DNA of 64,000 nucleotides from Neoceratodus forsteri (GCA_016271365.2 CM057450.1:1801416967-1801480966); one strand, 5' to 3'; shown: positions 11,259-24,011, counted from the stretch's first letter. Made by a program: numbers and translations. The notes: a model not told the origin generated them from the sequence alone.

Positions 11259-11784
11259 ATCATTTATTTTTTAAGTTTTTGTTAACCAGGTAGGTACACT
11301 AGACAGCATAGCTGTCTATTTTCAGGTATGACCCGGAAGATTACAACAAAGGGTACGCAGACAATAGTAGATACAAGAAAACATCATGGGAACAAGTAGA
11401 AGTAGAAGTCAGACATAGTACACTTATACAAAATTTTCAGCAATGACTGTACATTTGCAGGAATCTATATGTAGTAACAAAACCGAAATATAAGTGCAAA
11501 TAACTAACAGTCATAAGTCATACAACTAGTGAGTAAGTGCTAGAAGAGAGGAAATAACTAGATTTCCAGGTAGGTTTGAGAGTAGTAGAGGTTGGAGCTG
11601 GTAGGCAACTAGGAGGAACCATTAAGGAGTGGGTGGAGAGAGGACAGGAGCAGGGATCAGAGCTTAGAAGACCCATATGAAGCTCCTGTTTGAAGCTGTG
11701 TGGAGAAGGGGAGATTCTTAGATTCAGTGGAAGGGAGTTCCATAGTTTAAAGCTACACTACACTAAGAAGCTGGGGGGAAGGAG
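11259..11784. other. Unannotated intergenic sequence
   Basis: AT-rich start followed by a purine-rich stretch. No ORF, repeat unit or RNA gene that I can support. Confidence 0.4.
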
Positions 11785-12060
11785 ATTCAGGAAAGATGTG
11801 AGGAAGTTCGTCTTCACAGAAAAAGTGGTAGATTCCTGAAACAGTCTTCCAGTGGAGGCGGTGGGGGTGAAAACAATGGAGAGGTTCAAAAATGCATGGG
11901 ATAGGCATAAAGGAATCTTAGTGAAAAGAAAAGGGGGGAGGGAGGGAGAAAGAGCCGTAGATCAAGTAGGGTCTGCAGTGATACTATAGGCAGGAAAAAA
12001 TGGGCAGACTAGGTGGGTCAAATGGTCCTTATCTGCTGGCAAATTCTGTTTCTATGGTCG
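11785..12060 (+). mobile_element. CR1 3'-end fragment
   Basis: 5'-truncated CR1 copy. It covers the end of ORF2 ('gaggaagttcgtcttcacagaa', 'atgcatgggataggcata') and the tail 'gggcagactaggtgggtc' to 'ctgtttctatgg'. Parallel to 4740-4986. Confidence 0.8.
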
Positions 12061-12714
12061 TGATGCCAACGAGCCGGGTTTGGGATCAAGCCCAGGTTGC
12101 TGGAGGCTCAGCTGGTGAAGAGGCTAGAGTGTTCAACGGGATGTGCACCTCCTGTGGGCAGGAAGTGGATCAATCCCCACTGTTGGAGCACCACTTGGAG
12201 GTGGAGCAAGTCAGTGGGGATGGTAGACAGGGTGAGGATACACTCGGCCGAGAGAAATGCGTTAGTTGCAAAAGCGCCATACCACATTTGGACTGGCATC
12301 TCTGAAAGAGGGCAAAAACAATGAGAAAATAATCGCAGTCCAGCAATACGATGCTCAAGTATGTCTGTGCCTTCACCACCAGTCCACCCAGCATGGGGGG
12401 TCCCATACCACCAAGTTTATATTCGGAGGAGGAGAAGCAGGAGCCCCACCGTGGAGGGGGGTAAGCTGTGGGAAAGCTATGGGGAACTACTCAGCCCTAA
12501 TTAAAGTGTGTGTGTGTGTTAGGTTTGCAATAATTTAACCTCACCACATTTGGAAATGAACTCCAGCTCAGCATGTCTGTCCTGGCCACTAAACTGTAAA
12601 TAAACTAATATATAAATAGATTAAGTAATTTCAAGTTCGGACATACGCAACTACAGTATGTCCATAATCGTGAAACACGTATCATAGAACAGCTTCATCC
12701 TGCAGTGATGATGT
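12061..12714. other. Unannotated intergenic sequence
   Basis: Small open frames on both strands with no recognisable product. A short (GT)n run lies near 12507-12519. Confidence 0.4.
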
Positions 12715-12797
12715 ACAGCAGGTAGGTAAAAATGAGCAGATTGGGTAGGCCAAGTGATTCATATCTGCCATCAAATTCCATGTCTCTATGTCATACC
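12715..12797 (+). mobile_element. CR1 3'-tail fragment
   Basis: About 80 bp matching only the terminal block: 'aggccaagtgattc', 'tatctgccatcaaattcc', 'gtctctatg'. A strongly 5'-truncated insertion. Confidence 0.65.
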
Positions 12798-12835
12798 GTC
12801 CCCTAACAGGAATCACAAAATAATAATGGATAGAG

Positions 12836-12859
12836 AAAAGAGAGAGAGAGAGAGAGAGA
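12836..12859. repeat. (GA)n microsatellite
   Basis: An uninterrupted AG run of about ten units within a purine-rich stretch. Confidence 0.9.
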
Positions 12860-13101
12860 AACAGCTGGGAGAAAGAGAAACTAAAAGCAAAAGAGGAAGA
12901 AGACATTAGAAATGTCTTGTGTAAGTTGGGGTTAGAGACAAATAAACAAGACAACAAAATTAACCTTGATGGAGGAATCACGTCGAATGGCAGCACTACA
13001 CAGCAGCTCCTGCATTTAACTCATTAAGCCAAAACTGCAGAGGCTTTTACAACAACAGACCCTTACAGCCATGACTGCCAGAAATAGTTTGGTACCAAGC
13101 T

Positions 13102-13760
13102 TTGAGGGTTTTCAAAGTGGGAAACCAGAGGAAGACTGTGGTGAAGCAACAAGCGGTTCAACATTTTTTCCAGCTGTGTGGTGCCAGCTTGAATGCAGCA
13201 AAGGCCTCAAGCTTCAATACCACAGAGAACCTTAGAGGGACAGCCTTGGAGGTGCAGGAGAAAATGGTGGCAAAACTATGTTCCTTGATTGCCACCATGA
13301 ATAAAAATTTGGACACTATCACATCGAGACTTGCCACGTAGACCAGACTGTAAAATCCATCAAGCTAAATAACGCAGAGGCCAACTAACAGTTGGACAAA
13401 CAGTTGACAGTAGCTGGCATGCTGGTGAAGGAAACACATATCTGCATAGCCAATTGGAAACACTGAAAAACTTACTGAGAGCCCAAAACATATGACTCTC
13501 GGGCTTACCAGAGGGGCTGGAGGGCAATGATCCCCTGAGCTTCATACAGAACTGAACCTCCTGCAACTGTCTTGACTGGAACAAGCCTACACAATCACAT
13601 TAAGGAGAGCCAAAGCAAGAGCCGAGCATCCCAGGGGAAAAGTTTATCTCCTTCTTATCAATCCAGGACAATGACTGGATCTTTCTAGACACAAGGCGGG
13701 CATCAGTTACCGGTGAAGTGCAGAAAGTACCTTTCTTTCAGGGCTAGTCCTATGCTACAG
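13102..13760 (+). pseudogene. L1/Tx1-type LINE ORF1 relic
   Basis: An open frame at 13102-13341 (79 aa) ends in a heptad-like stretch (VQEKMVAKLCSLIATMNKNL) that could be the coiled coil of an L1-type ORF1. Beyond its stop, and through further stops, the translation reads AQNI, LSGLPEGLEGNDPLSFIQN near 13490-13550 and later DNDWIFLDTRRASVTGEVQK near 13665-13730. GLPEG followed by a D-P-F-Q block is typical of the RNA-binding half of L1/Tx1 ORF1 proteins. Stops occur every 10-40 codons, so this is an old relic. I did not find the matching ORF2. Confidence 0.5.
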
Positions 13761-14399
13761 TACAAAGATGAAAATAATTTGATGGGGTTAAAAGGAAACT
13801 GCTTCAAAGAAAGAGCTGGTTTGCCTTATTACCTCTGACCAGGATCCCCCTCACCATTCAGAACAAACCCTATTCATTTTCAGATCACAGAAAAGGTAAT
13901 AAAATTGTTGGAACGTATGGTTAAATCTGGGTCTGCAACAAGGGAGGGGGAGGTGACGGAGACCCCGGACAGCGGAGTAGTGAAGTCATGGAGAAGAGAG
14001 GTGCACATGTGGTGGGAAGGGACACAGTAGACAGCAGGAGGGAGAGAACCCAAAAGTTTGTGGAACCAGAAGAGGAAGGCAGCTTGACCAGCAGTGGATT
14101 TCGGAGAGGCAAATGCGAAAAAGCAAGAACCAGATTAGTGAAAGTGGTAGAAGGCAGTAGGAGGGATGTGAGGTGGAAAGCAAGGTAGGGGAGGAGGGAG
14201 CTAAGCCAGTATTTAGAGATAAAGGAAGCACAATGGGTGAGGCATCTGGATTTGAGGGAGGGGAGGGGAACAGAGAAGTACAGGGAGCAGTAGTAGGTGC
14301 GGTGGGTGGGGAGCGTACAGGGCAAAGAGGCAAAAGAAGTGAAACCGGGGATCCAATCTGGCCAGGGAAGACATGGGAGCAGCACTATATACTATCACT
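13761..14399. other. Purine-rich intergenic sequence
   Basis: G/A-rich on the plus strand from about 13930 to 14360. The opposing open frames are composition artefacts. No gene supported. Confidence 0.4.
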
Positions 14400-15070
14400 T
14401 TTGGGACTGATTAACAAAATAACAGTACCACTGTTCATGAGGGGAGGTCTCAAAAAGATCATGTTATAAATTTGGTGAAAAAATTCCAAACAATAACTGC
14501 GTTACGAGCGTGCGTCGCGCTGTTTCTAAGCACGTTCGTAATTTCGCCAGTTTTTAATATTTTCACTCCAAATTTTTAACACTGCCATTTTTTCACACCT
14601 CCTTATGAACAGTATATCTGCCATTTTTCACATCCTTCCCAAAACATGTTTTCACACCTGTGGCGCAGAAAGGCACGGTCGCTGTGGGAAATCAACTTGT
14701 GGGACAGAATAACACAGTTACAGTGTCACTGTTCACGACAGGAGGTACCAAAATGCCCATGTTGAAAATTTGTTGTAACAATTCCAAAACATGTTTGCGT
14801 TACGGGCGTGCGTTGCACAGTTTCTATGAACACTCTTAACTTCACCAATTTTTCATATTTTCACTCCAGATTTTCAACACTGCAATTTTTCACACCTTCT
14901 CATTTTTCACATCCTGCCCAAAATGTATTTCCACACCTATGGTGCCAAATGGTGCAGTCGCTGTGCAAAATCACCTTTCAGGATTGAGTAATGAAATGAT
15001 AGTGACACTGTTCATGAGGTGGGGTCCCAAAAAGCCCATCTTGAAAATCTGGAGTGAAAATACTAACAAA
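14400..15070. repeat. Tandem repeat, period about 295 bp, 2.3 copies
   Basis: Copies start near 14400, 14697 and 14993. Shared markers in order: 'actgttcatgagg', 'aaaatttg', 'gcgttacgagcgtgcgt' (versus 'gcgttacgggcgtgcgt'), 'atattttcactcca', 'tttcacatcctgccc', 'cacctgtggcgc'. The third copy is partial. It holds no coding potential and may be part of a satellite. Confidence 0.8.
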
Positions 15071-15609
15071 CGCCCAGGGCATTAGGGTTTCCAACCATAA
15101 CACCTCACCCTGTAAAGACTGACAGGCGTCAGGGGTGTAACTTGGGTTCGTCGGCCATAATGCTCATGGCATTTCATCCTCACCCCCACCCGGCAGCCAT
15201 CAACAGGCATCAAGGTGTGCCTTGGGATCGTCGGCCCCAACTTTCACCCCATTCTCCTATACTGCACCTATCTCAGCTTATTTCCTTATGGAATGGGCTG
15301 AGCGTAAGGGCCAAAGACCCTAAGGCACACCGTGACCCCTGCTGCTGTCTGCAGGGTGGGGTGAGTTGGAATGGCGTAAGCATTATGGCAAATGACCCAA
15401 AGACACCCCCCTCCAATGCCTTTCAGTCTCTGCAGGGGGGGGTTGGCGTTAGTCAGCATTTCACTGCCATTCCTATTATGCATCTCTAACTTCTGCACTA
15501 CCAATGCCAATGCCAGCAAGCCAACATTCGCACTGACAAATGCTTGTTTATTTTACAATTGTTGGGCCAGGAAAGACAAACTAAGCATTGGCTTGCTTCC
15601 AGGTGCATC
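15071..15609. other. Intergenic sequence with degenerate short repeats
   Basis: Imperfect recurrences of 'aacttgggttcgtcggcc' / 'ccttgggatcgtcggcc' and 'ctgcagggtggggtg' / 'ctgcaggggggggttgg' suggest a decayed tandem array of roughly 80-130 bp. No gene supported. Confidence 0.4.
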
Positions 15610-15735
15610 CTGGGAGCACAGGGAAGTTAAATGACTTGCTCATGGTCACACAGTATGCAAGTGGTGGCTGTGGGAGTCAAACCTGGCTTTCCAGGTTTGC
15701 AGCTCAGTCCTAAACCACTATGCTATACTACCTTC
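15610..15735 (-). mobile_element. MIR-like SINE
   Basis: The plus strand reads 'aaatgacttgctcatgg', 'tcacacagtatgcaagtgg', 'gggagtcaaacctgg' and 'aaaccactatgctatac', which is the reverse complement of the MIR core with its tRNA-derived B-box-like segment. Diverged but in the right order. Supports a tetrapod host. Confidence 0.7.
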
Positions 15736-16786
15736 CTGCCACATAAAGACTTCCAGACACTAATTTGCCTTTTAAGGCTCAGGGTGAAAGCTAACTAATT
15801 TCTTACTATCTGATCTATACCTAAGTGTATTATGGGACACTGAATTGCTCAGGACTTTCTGGACTCAATATTAATTTAGTTGATTTAAGGTTATGCCATT
15901 TTAACACCTCAAGCTATGTGTTAAATTGTTTATTACTTGGGCTGAAGAAACTATTTTGGGGTGTTGCAGAGTATATTAATATGTAGATTCTGCACCATGA
16001 TCAGGGCCTTTAATGATCCAAAAATAAAGTCGTATAGCACCTCTATGTTGACAAAATGTGCTTGGCCAATATGGCAGCAGTAACGTAGCAAATTCCAGGA
16101 GGGCCTGGGTGCAAGGCGATGTTACAGGACCCCTCCCCAGTTTTGAATAAACATCAAAATTATGATTTGGGCCCCTCAAACCTCATGGGCCTGGGTGCCA
16201 CTGCACTCCCTGCACCCTTGTAGCTACGCCCCTGTATGGCAACAAGAAGTACGGGCATCAGTCCCCCTGCTTGTGATATGCTCACATCTTTTTCTCAAAG
16301 CCTCAGCTTGCAGAATGCTCCTATACCTGAAGGTGAGGGGGAGGGGGATGCACAGTTATATGGCAAAGAGAGCTTACTGCTATTAAGGGCTGTGCTAGCA
16401 CTAACAAGGGAAAGAGAGTTGAACTTTATTTCCCCCCATATTGTTAAGTGGAAGTGAATAATGTTCATATTCAAGATTCAATACATTTTAAATTTCAATT
16501 TAGGGGGCTGTTCCTTTCATCATGTGGCTCTTTGAAAGACTATTCAGTGAGCGCCCTGTGTGAGTATTAACTATGGATAAGGTGGGCGGTTATTACTTAC
16601 AAGTTTTCTTTGTCTTTTTGAAGTATAAACAAAAGCACGAGTTGCAGAAGTTAAGGCGTAGTTTTAGTGACTGACATGCTACATTTTGTATATCCCCTCA
16701 AAATCATAGGGCAAAAGAACATGATTCACTAATCCTTTCATGTAATGCTGTGAAATATGTGATCTGTATGCTATTCCTTGAAATGC

Positions 16787-16791
<5 letters not shown>
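15736..16791. other. Unannotated intergenic sequence
   Basis: No gene supported. 'tgtagctacgcccctg' near 16219 is a phrase often seen at ends of old vertebrate repeats, but I cannot assign a family. Confidence 0.35.

Positions 16792-16837
<46 letters not shown>
16792..16837. repeat. (AT)n microsatellite
   Basis: About 22 uninterrupted AT units. Confidence 0.95.
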
Positions 16838-16839
<2 letters not shown>

Positions 16840-19686
16840 AATGCAAACAAATAGAAGGTTAGAAAATAAGAAGTGGGATAGATTTTTGAGAATATACTAA
16901 AAGTACCGGAGCCAAAAGGACAGAGAACAGACATGTGATACAGTGAGTTATGTTGTGAATATTAGTAGATAAAGATGCTATAGCTGACAGGAATCTGAAT
17001 ATTCATAACTGAGACATTCACAAGTTTGCAGGCAGTTTAGTCCCTTGTGGGTATTGTGGTGTAAGTATCAGCTTTAGTAGATCCCCTATTCAAGCAGACC
17101 ACAGTACAACCACAACAAATTTCACCATTCGGGTGGGACTGGTACCTTCTGAGAGTCACTATGAGTCAACCACTAGCACACTGTAGAAGGCACTTCACTG
17201 ATAGACACATATACATTTTTTTTAGCGAAATGTTTTAAATGTTAATAATAGCACTACATTCAGTTACAGGCTACATCCGTTCAGTCCTTCTACTTTTAAC
17301 TGATGATGCTACACAAGTGCTGTGGCTAATTATCTGCCAGTATAGCTGACTCTCCTCAGCAGTACTGCTGTATCTCACTAATAGCAGAATTCCAGTTATC
17401 TCATTGGAAAAGGGACTGATCCCAAGATGCTTGTATCAATTATAACCAAATACTGCTTCTTGCTATTGACATCAAGACATGTTTCAGCACCCTGGTTTGC
17501 GTGAAAAAGAATACTGCATTTGGTACAGAATTTGCTAAACCGATTCATAATTATTACCAGCTACCCCCATTTTAGATTTAGGAGGCCACCTATATGAAGT
17601 CGGCTCAGTGGCACTGAGAGTTGAGGCGCTGGACACCACACTACGTTGGTGACCAGAGTTTGGGGGAAGGGCAGGAGCTGGACTGGGCATCCACAAGGCG
17701 GCTCTCCTCTTCCAGGGAGGGATCCAGCCGCTCCCGCTGCAGGGCTGCCCCTGAATGGAGGCCCGAGGGTAGTGCAGACAGAGTGCAGCTACAGTTGAGA
17801 AGGCACTTTAGATTGCTGTGCATGCATGCCTCCATGAGCAACCAAGCGACCAGGGCAGAAAAGGGGAAAAAACGCAGCTGGCAAACTCCATGACAGCACC
17901 GGTGATGGGATCACCGACCGAATGCCAGAGATGAGCTGCCTATAGCAGAGGGCCTCAGCCAGCCGCCTGCCAGCTCCCAGAAATACCAGGGTATAAAAAA
18001 GAAGACCATCTATGGTTGAAACATCAATTTTACTTTATTTTCCATTTTCAGCAAGCATTTATGTTACCTTTTTGTTTTTTTACTACCATATTAGTTATCT
18101 TTTAGAGCACCATAAGAATCTAAACTTTTCTTCTGAACATTAAGACACACTATGGATTCATTCAGGCTTGCTGGAATAGGTGCGATGTCTAGAACACAGA
18201 ATATTAAGAGTTTCCACCATGGAGAAGGAGCAATCCCTCACTGTGGGTCCCATTTTGAAAGGATTCTTACCATTCTGTGTTATGGAAAATGTCTTTTGAT
18301 AAGGCCCCTAAGAGCTACGTTGTGAACCAGTCCCATCAGTGATATATTTAGAATTGAATCTGGTTTTAGCAGGCACCTTCCATGCATACGGCATCTCAAA
18401 GCGCTTCACAAACCGATGTGTGAAGATACTGGTAGTGCAGGGACTGACTATATGGTGAATAAGATCACGGCAGTAATTAAGTACTCACACCACTACTAAT
18501 AATTACAGAAACTGTCATACTGAGAGAGGAAATATTATCTAGGACACTGGGATATCTTGGGCCCATTCTTTTGACAAAGTGCCAGGGAATCTTTAACTTT
18601 CAGCTGGACAACCATACTTCACTGCAGTATCAGCATCAGATACAAGCCAAGCTCCCTGGAATTCTGCAATTATTCTGCCACAGAAATTTTCGCAGAACTT
18701 GTGCAATGTAGTGTCAAAGAATTAATTGCTCCTGGTGATTTTTATTAAAATGTACAGTTTTCCACAGTGCCAGACTTCCTTCTCCTCCTCCTTGCTTATT
18801 CTGAAGCTCCTCCTCTACGCTCAGCATGTGATGTCATCATAACATCACATCATATTTTAGCCAATGGTAGGACTGTGTTCTGCCACATAAGCCAATAATG
18901 TATGCACAGGACTGAGCAAATGTTGCCACAGAAGCCTAGGAGCCTTGCTGCAGGAATCAGGCCCAAGGTGCCACGGAGAACTATGGGCCCTGGTATAAGC
19001 CCAAGATCTTCTTTGAGAGTATCTCCTCCATCGAGCTATAAAGACTTGGATAGTAAGCTATTGGTGTCAGCTTTTACAATGACCGGGTGTGCACTGGCAG
19101 TGCACAGCATCACCCATAGTATACAGCCTGCACGGGCTGCATCCACTTCAGTTCTTTGTCTCTTGCTGTTGAAGGTGACCATCTGACCAGTGAAATTGTT
19201 TTTACAGTCACTCGTGCTGACAAATTGTTTATTTTCTGGCAGCTAGTCCTTCAGGTTCAATCGGATGTGTATCCTATTGCAAAGGAAGTAGGTGGATTTA
19301 AAAGTTCAAAGAAGTTAGCACACGTAGTTTTCCACCAATTTAGAGGCACATGAACGTGAGCAGTTGCCAGTCCTAAAAGCTTCCTGCGAGGTCCTGACGT
19401 GGCTGCTTACACTCCAATGTTTTATGGTTCAATTAAGGAAAGCTTCCTGAACATCAAATACTAGTGATAAATAACAAACATTTCCTGGTGTGATAGCCAT
19501 GACCTTGTTCAGAGACCACTGCTGCCACAGAACCACTCTGACAAAATATTATATTATAAACAAGACTGGGTTACTTAACCATAATGTATGGGGAGGCTTT
19601 ATTAGTAATTGAAATCAAGCAGATTACAACCTTGTTTTGACATTACTCTGTTGTTAACCCTTCTTGAGTATGTCACATCAATGGTA
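16838..19686. other. Unannotated intergenic sequence, possible ancient repeat at 18361-18640
   Basis: No gene supported. The segment 18361-18640, with 'gcatctcaaagcgcttcac' and later 'gccagggaatctttaac', resembles old interspersed repeats seen in many vertebrates, but I cannot name the family. The open frames at 17621 and 18902 lack any recognisable domain. Confidence 0.35.
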
Positions 19687-19755
19687 TAACAAAACGGAAT
19701 GCTCACAACAATCAATGTTTTAACAAAATGGAATGCTCACAACAATCAATGTTCT
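19687..19755. repeat. Short tandem duplication, about 34-bp unit
   Basis: 'ggaatgctcacaacaatcaa' occurs twice in tandem (about 19697 and 19731) with one mismatch in the preceding 'aacaaaacgg' / 'aacaaaatgg'. A 'gtaaagtaattca' double follows. Confidence 0.8.
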
Positions 19756-19821
19756 GTAAAGTAATTCAGTAAAGTAATTCAATCAGTGATTACACAATCT
19801 TGGTAGCCCATTCACTATAAA

Positions 19822-19996
19822 ATATAATGTATGGTCTTTGGTTAACAACTGTGCCGAAAACACTTCTCGAGGTTGCCCTGACATCTGAAAACCTCTTGAA
19901 CTGCACTCTCGAGGTTTACAATGATGTCATGGCAACCTCTCAAAGTGTTTACAGCATGGTTATTAACCAAAGACCATACATTATCCTCTATGTAAC
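19822..19996. mobile_element. Hairpin (foldback/MITE-like) element
   Basis: Inverted arms of about 75 bp. Left: 'ataatgtatggtctttggtt', 'aaaacacttctcgaggttgcc', 'tgacatc'. Right: 'gatgtcatggcaacctctc', 'aaagtgttt', 'aaccaaagaccatacattat'. The loop is about 20-30 bp. No coding capacity. The length and structure fit a small MITE, but no flanking duplication is clear. The ORF across it is a by-product. Confidence 0.7.
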
Positions 19997-20940
19997 CCTA
20001 GTGCTGGTTTTCAGTTCACATCCACACTATGACAGTTCTACTAAGCATGCTCAGTGCCCTGGAAAGGATTTCAATCTGACTCCTCCTAGTACCCAATCAT
20101 ATGCCTCAGGTGTCCACCCTGTAGCCCTCCAGATGGGAGATGTGGATAAACTACAGCATATCTGATTGCTGCAAATGGGCTGAATAACCCACTAAAGAGG
20201 TTGATATGTTCAGTGGTTATTAGAGAGAAAAAATTGGAATCCAGTACCTACAGGGAATCCACCTGGTGCAAATGGAGCATCAAAAGGTGTCAAAATATGG
20301 ATACAGGCAAGCCTACTCCTCCATCTTATATAGGGCTGGGAAAAGAACACAGGTAGCGAATCATACCCTCACTATGGTAGCATAAGTGGAACCCTGCAGG
20401 GCTGGATACAGAGTAGGGATGACTATGGAGGGGGATTCTGACACCTACAAAAACTCCAACAAATTCCTATTTGTGGATTCTTACTTCTCTGGAGTAAATC
20501 CCATAATTGCCTACAGTTTTTGAATCATGGTTTCAAAAGAGGGAACCGCTGGTGGTGATCTTGGGTGTATTAACTATGGATTCCTCACTGCAAGAGGATA
20601 CAGTGGAACTAATATCAGCCAAGTACTGGTCCTCAGTTTGACAATCCTCTTCCTTATAAACCTTTTTCATTATGAGGTCTGGGTTGTATTCCATCCACTT
20701 CATCGTCATCCCCACCCCATCCCCAACAGTGGGGATGAAGTAGTGCACCAGCGATAATGACAGCAGCTAAGTAGGCCCTTTTGAGATAGTACTGTGTTGT
20801 GGCAGTAAGGGAGTCTGGGTATTTGAGACTCCCACTACTGTTAGTACAGGCTGGTCAGGCAGGCCTGGGAGGAGGTGACACATCATTTCAGAAAATAATA
20901 CTAGACTGATTGTGTGTCGATGCCAATACTAGGGGTCATG
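19997..20940. other. Unannotated intergenic sequence
   Basis: No gene, repeat unit or RNA supported. Confidence 0.4.
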
Positions 20941-21480
20941 ACTCTAACACCTGACAGTGGGGTCAGGCCCAGTGACGATGACATTGTGACACCCTTAGTA
21001 GGCCCAGTAATGGCCAAGTCAAGGCCCAACCTTGGTGTCTGGTTGACAGCAGGGGGAGCTTAAGTAACTGCCACCAAAGCGGACGATGATGATGATGGTG
21101 ACAATAAGGAAGTACCTGCTGGCCGCAACGATGACCTGGAACATGCCAGCAAAGCCTTTTCCTTATCCTTGTCACAGTGCTTATGCTTATGGCTTCCTGA
21201 GAATTTATCTTTGGATTTCGACAACCACGATTCGGTTGATGGGGCAGGTGACATGGACTTTTCTTGGAGTCGTTTTTCCATTGCCGCTAAAGTTTTCTTA
21301 AGTGCAGACATTTCTTGCGCTCCATTTCTGCATCACCTGGTAGCGGAGTTAAACCCTTTGCAGATTTCACACAATTTCATGTTGTGAGAAAGGCCTAAAC
21401 AGCAGACACACACATCATAGGTGTCATCTTTGTAAATCTTCTCTCCGCAATTGCAGTACCAGAATAAAGTTAACAGTTCT
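20941..21480 (-). pseudogene. DIRS gag relic E2
   Basis: The minus-strand translation near 21350-21460 gives YCNCGEKIYKDDTYDVC, then CCLGLSHNMKLCEICKGF. This is the same Cys/His pattern as the N-terminus of Gag in the other elements. Downstream, 21060-21311 carries a Lys/His-rich stretch (HKHKHCDKDKEK) like the HKHRDK block of E10. Stops and frame changes are present. The rest of the element is not recognisable, and a CR1 copy starts at 21680. Confidence 0.65.
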
Positions 21481-21679
21481 TTTAGCAGCATGCAGGAGCC
21501 AAAAATAACTAAAACAAGAAAGAACTGAGGAGAGATGGGACCCCTCACGTTTATGTAGACACTGACACAGGACGTCATCATGGGCAGACCCTGTCCTGCT
21601 AAAGTTTCCATGTGGCCTAGTGCAAACACGGGTATAGTTCCAAAGGTGTGGCCTGATGAACAGGATATCCTTGAACATG

Positions 21680-22562
21680 ATCTACCAAAATTTGTAACTG
21701 GATGGACACTCAGGAGGGGGTAAAGAGAATGCATAGGGATCTTGGAACACTCAAAGAGTGGTCAAGAGCATGACAGTTCGGGTTAAATGCCAAAAAGTGC
21801 AAAATCATGTACCTAGTACATAGGAATTCAGGAGCTAAGTATAAGAAGGGGACATGGAACCATCTGTCAGTAAGCAGGAAAGGGACATTGGCTCATCACA
21901 ACTGATGACCTCAAAGTGACAAGGCAGTGTCACAAAGCAGTGAGTAGGGCTGTTGGGATGCACAGGGAGGGGTATCTCCATCAGAAAGAGGGAGGCGATG
22001 TTACCACTGTGTCTTCACCGGTGAGACCCCACCTAGAGTACTGTGTCCAGTTTTGGAGGCCACACCTCATAAAGGACATGGACACGGTGGAGACAGTACA
22101 GGGGACAAATAAAATGATGCAGGGTTGAGAGAAGCCCTATGAGGAGGAACCTCGACATGTACACCCTGAAAGAGAGAGCAGAGGAGGCAGTGAAGACTAA
22201 AAGTACCTCACAGAGGTGAACAGATTACAGAGGAAAGTCTCTTTCAAATGAGACAAAGGACCAGGAAGCATGCAATAAAACTGGAGAGGGAGGTTTAAGA
22301 GGAAGTGAGAAATACTGCTTTACTGAAGGGGTGGCAGACACCTGGAACAGACTGTCAGCTAGTGGAGAGATGAAAACAGTGGGGGTGGGGTGGGGGCTGG
22401 GCTTTTAAGAATGCATGGGACAGACATGGGGTATACTAGTAAATAAGCAGGGAGGTCACCCGAGACCAGTTACGGACTGCAGAGGCTGATTAAGTAGGGA
22501 ACATCTGGGCAGCCTGACTAGGCCAAGAAGTTCTTTTCTGCTGACAAATTCTGTTTCTATGT
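21680..22562 (+). mobile_element. CR1 3' fragment, highly diverged
   Basis: Covers the RT C-terminal region to the tail: 'aactggatgg', 'ttcgggttaaatgcc', then a [14 protein letters not shown] block (about 22025-22070), the 'gaatgcatgggacagaca' block and the terminal 'caaattctgtttctatg'. No frame is open for long. Confidence 0.75.
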
Positions 22563-24011
22563 AACTACCACTGAAACCAGTCTCCCACTTCTATTTTTAT
22601 TTAGTTAGTTTTACTTATTTCTGTAACAGGCCTCTTCATCTCAAAAGTCAAAATTCTTGGCTCCCCTACCACTTATGAAGTTAAACAGAAATACTTTCAT
22701 TACTTTGGTATACATCCATTACTGCACTCCACACACTGAACATGGCACAGGAACCGGCAGGCCATGGTCCCCTACTTTTTAAAACTGAGGGGACCATGCC
22801 CCCTCACTTTTTTTTCCTGCAGATATGTTAAAAAAATGAAAAAAATTAAATTTTCTGGCCAAAATCTGAGTCTGGACTGGCATGCTCGGTGGTGGACTTA
22901 TGAGGTGCTGTGGATGGCAGGTGACAGCAGAGAGAGACCAACTACAGATATTCAGATCAAATACACACCACCAGTCTGTACAGCACGAGCATGGAGGAGT
23001 CCAGAGGAGCTGACAGCTGTCAGTGTGCGTCATGACATCATCTCTGACACAGACACTGTTGCTCAGAAGACGGTGGCTCAGCAAGTTTAATTTTTACTCC
23101 ACACTCGTGACGACCCTGAACCCTCCCACCTCTTTGCAATGTCCTACCGAGTTACTGGTGTTACTGTTGATTGGAATGTGCGGTGCCTGGCTTGGTGCCA
23201 TGAGGAAGATGAGGGTCCGGGTTGGGGAGAGAGTGGGGATGGGATGCCAAATTGCCAATGAGGGTGGAATCAGACCAAGAGGGGAGGGATGCAGAGGGAG
23301 GGATCTGACTGAATCACAATACAGGAGGACTGGTCTGGGAGACTTAGGAGAGAGTTAGACAAGTCCGATGACTGAGATGCAGTTGCAGAGGGTGTGGAGG
23401 TGGGCACACATATGATGTGTTTAAAGGTGTTGACACTGTAGCTAGTAGCTTTTTTGGGACTGGGAGGGAGGTTGTTCCAAATAGTATGTACTGAGAAAGA
23501 TTTTTTTATATAAAGGTTGTTGGTCTGGCTGGGGGCTGCTAGGGCCTTGCGGCCCCCAGATCCCCCACCCTTTATATAAAAATATTTCACAGTATATTAC
23601 ACGAATGCTTATGCTGCTAGCTGTCAATGGCATTGGTCAGGCAGTTGCTCAACCCAGTTGTGGCTGCAGACTTTAAGGTCAGCCAGAGTCTCCCACACCC
23701 CTGACTACAGGGGGAAAAAATTTTTTTTTCCCTGGAGTCAGAGGTCGGGAAAATGTGACAAAAATGTGTTTTATCTTCAATAAAATCCCCAAAACTCACC
23801 TCAGAGCACCTAAAACCTCAGAGCTTCTGGGGGCCTAGGGGCCCTCAGACCCTCTTCTTTTTATAAAAAATGTTTACCGCTACCCCCTGACCCCCGCGCC
23901 TTGCCCCCCCCACACACTTTTAGAAAGGCTCTGGCACCACTGCCACTGAAACTCCCACTCCAGCACCCGCATGACCACACACCACCAGTGGACTATCAGT
24001 TTTAACATTTA
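22563..24011. other. Unannotated intergenic sequence
   Basis: No gene supported. A small inverted pair, 'tttttatataaagg' (about 23507) and 'cctttatataaaaa' (about 23569), flanks a G/C-rich core. Poly-C and poly-A tracts occur at 23700-23930. Confidence 0.4.

Noticed and set aside
13102..13341. 79-aa ORF as a host gene
   Set aside because: The downstream translation carries L1/Tx1 ORF1 phrases and many stops.
15610..15735. tRNA gene
   Set aside because: The B-box-like phrase belongs to a diverged MIR-like SINE, and no cloverleaf can be drawn.
17621..17893. 90-aa ORF as a possible exon
   Set aside because: No recognisable domain or splice context, and an antisense ORF of similar length occupies the same place.
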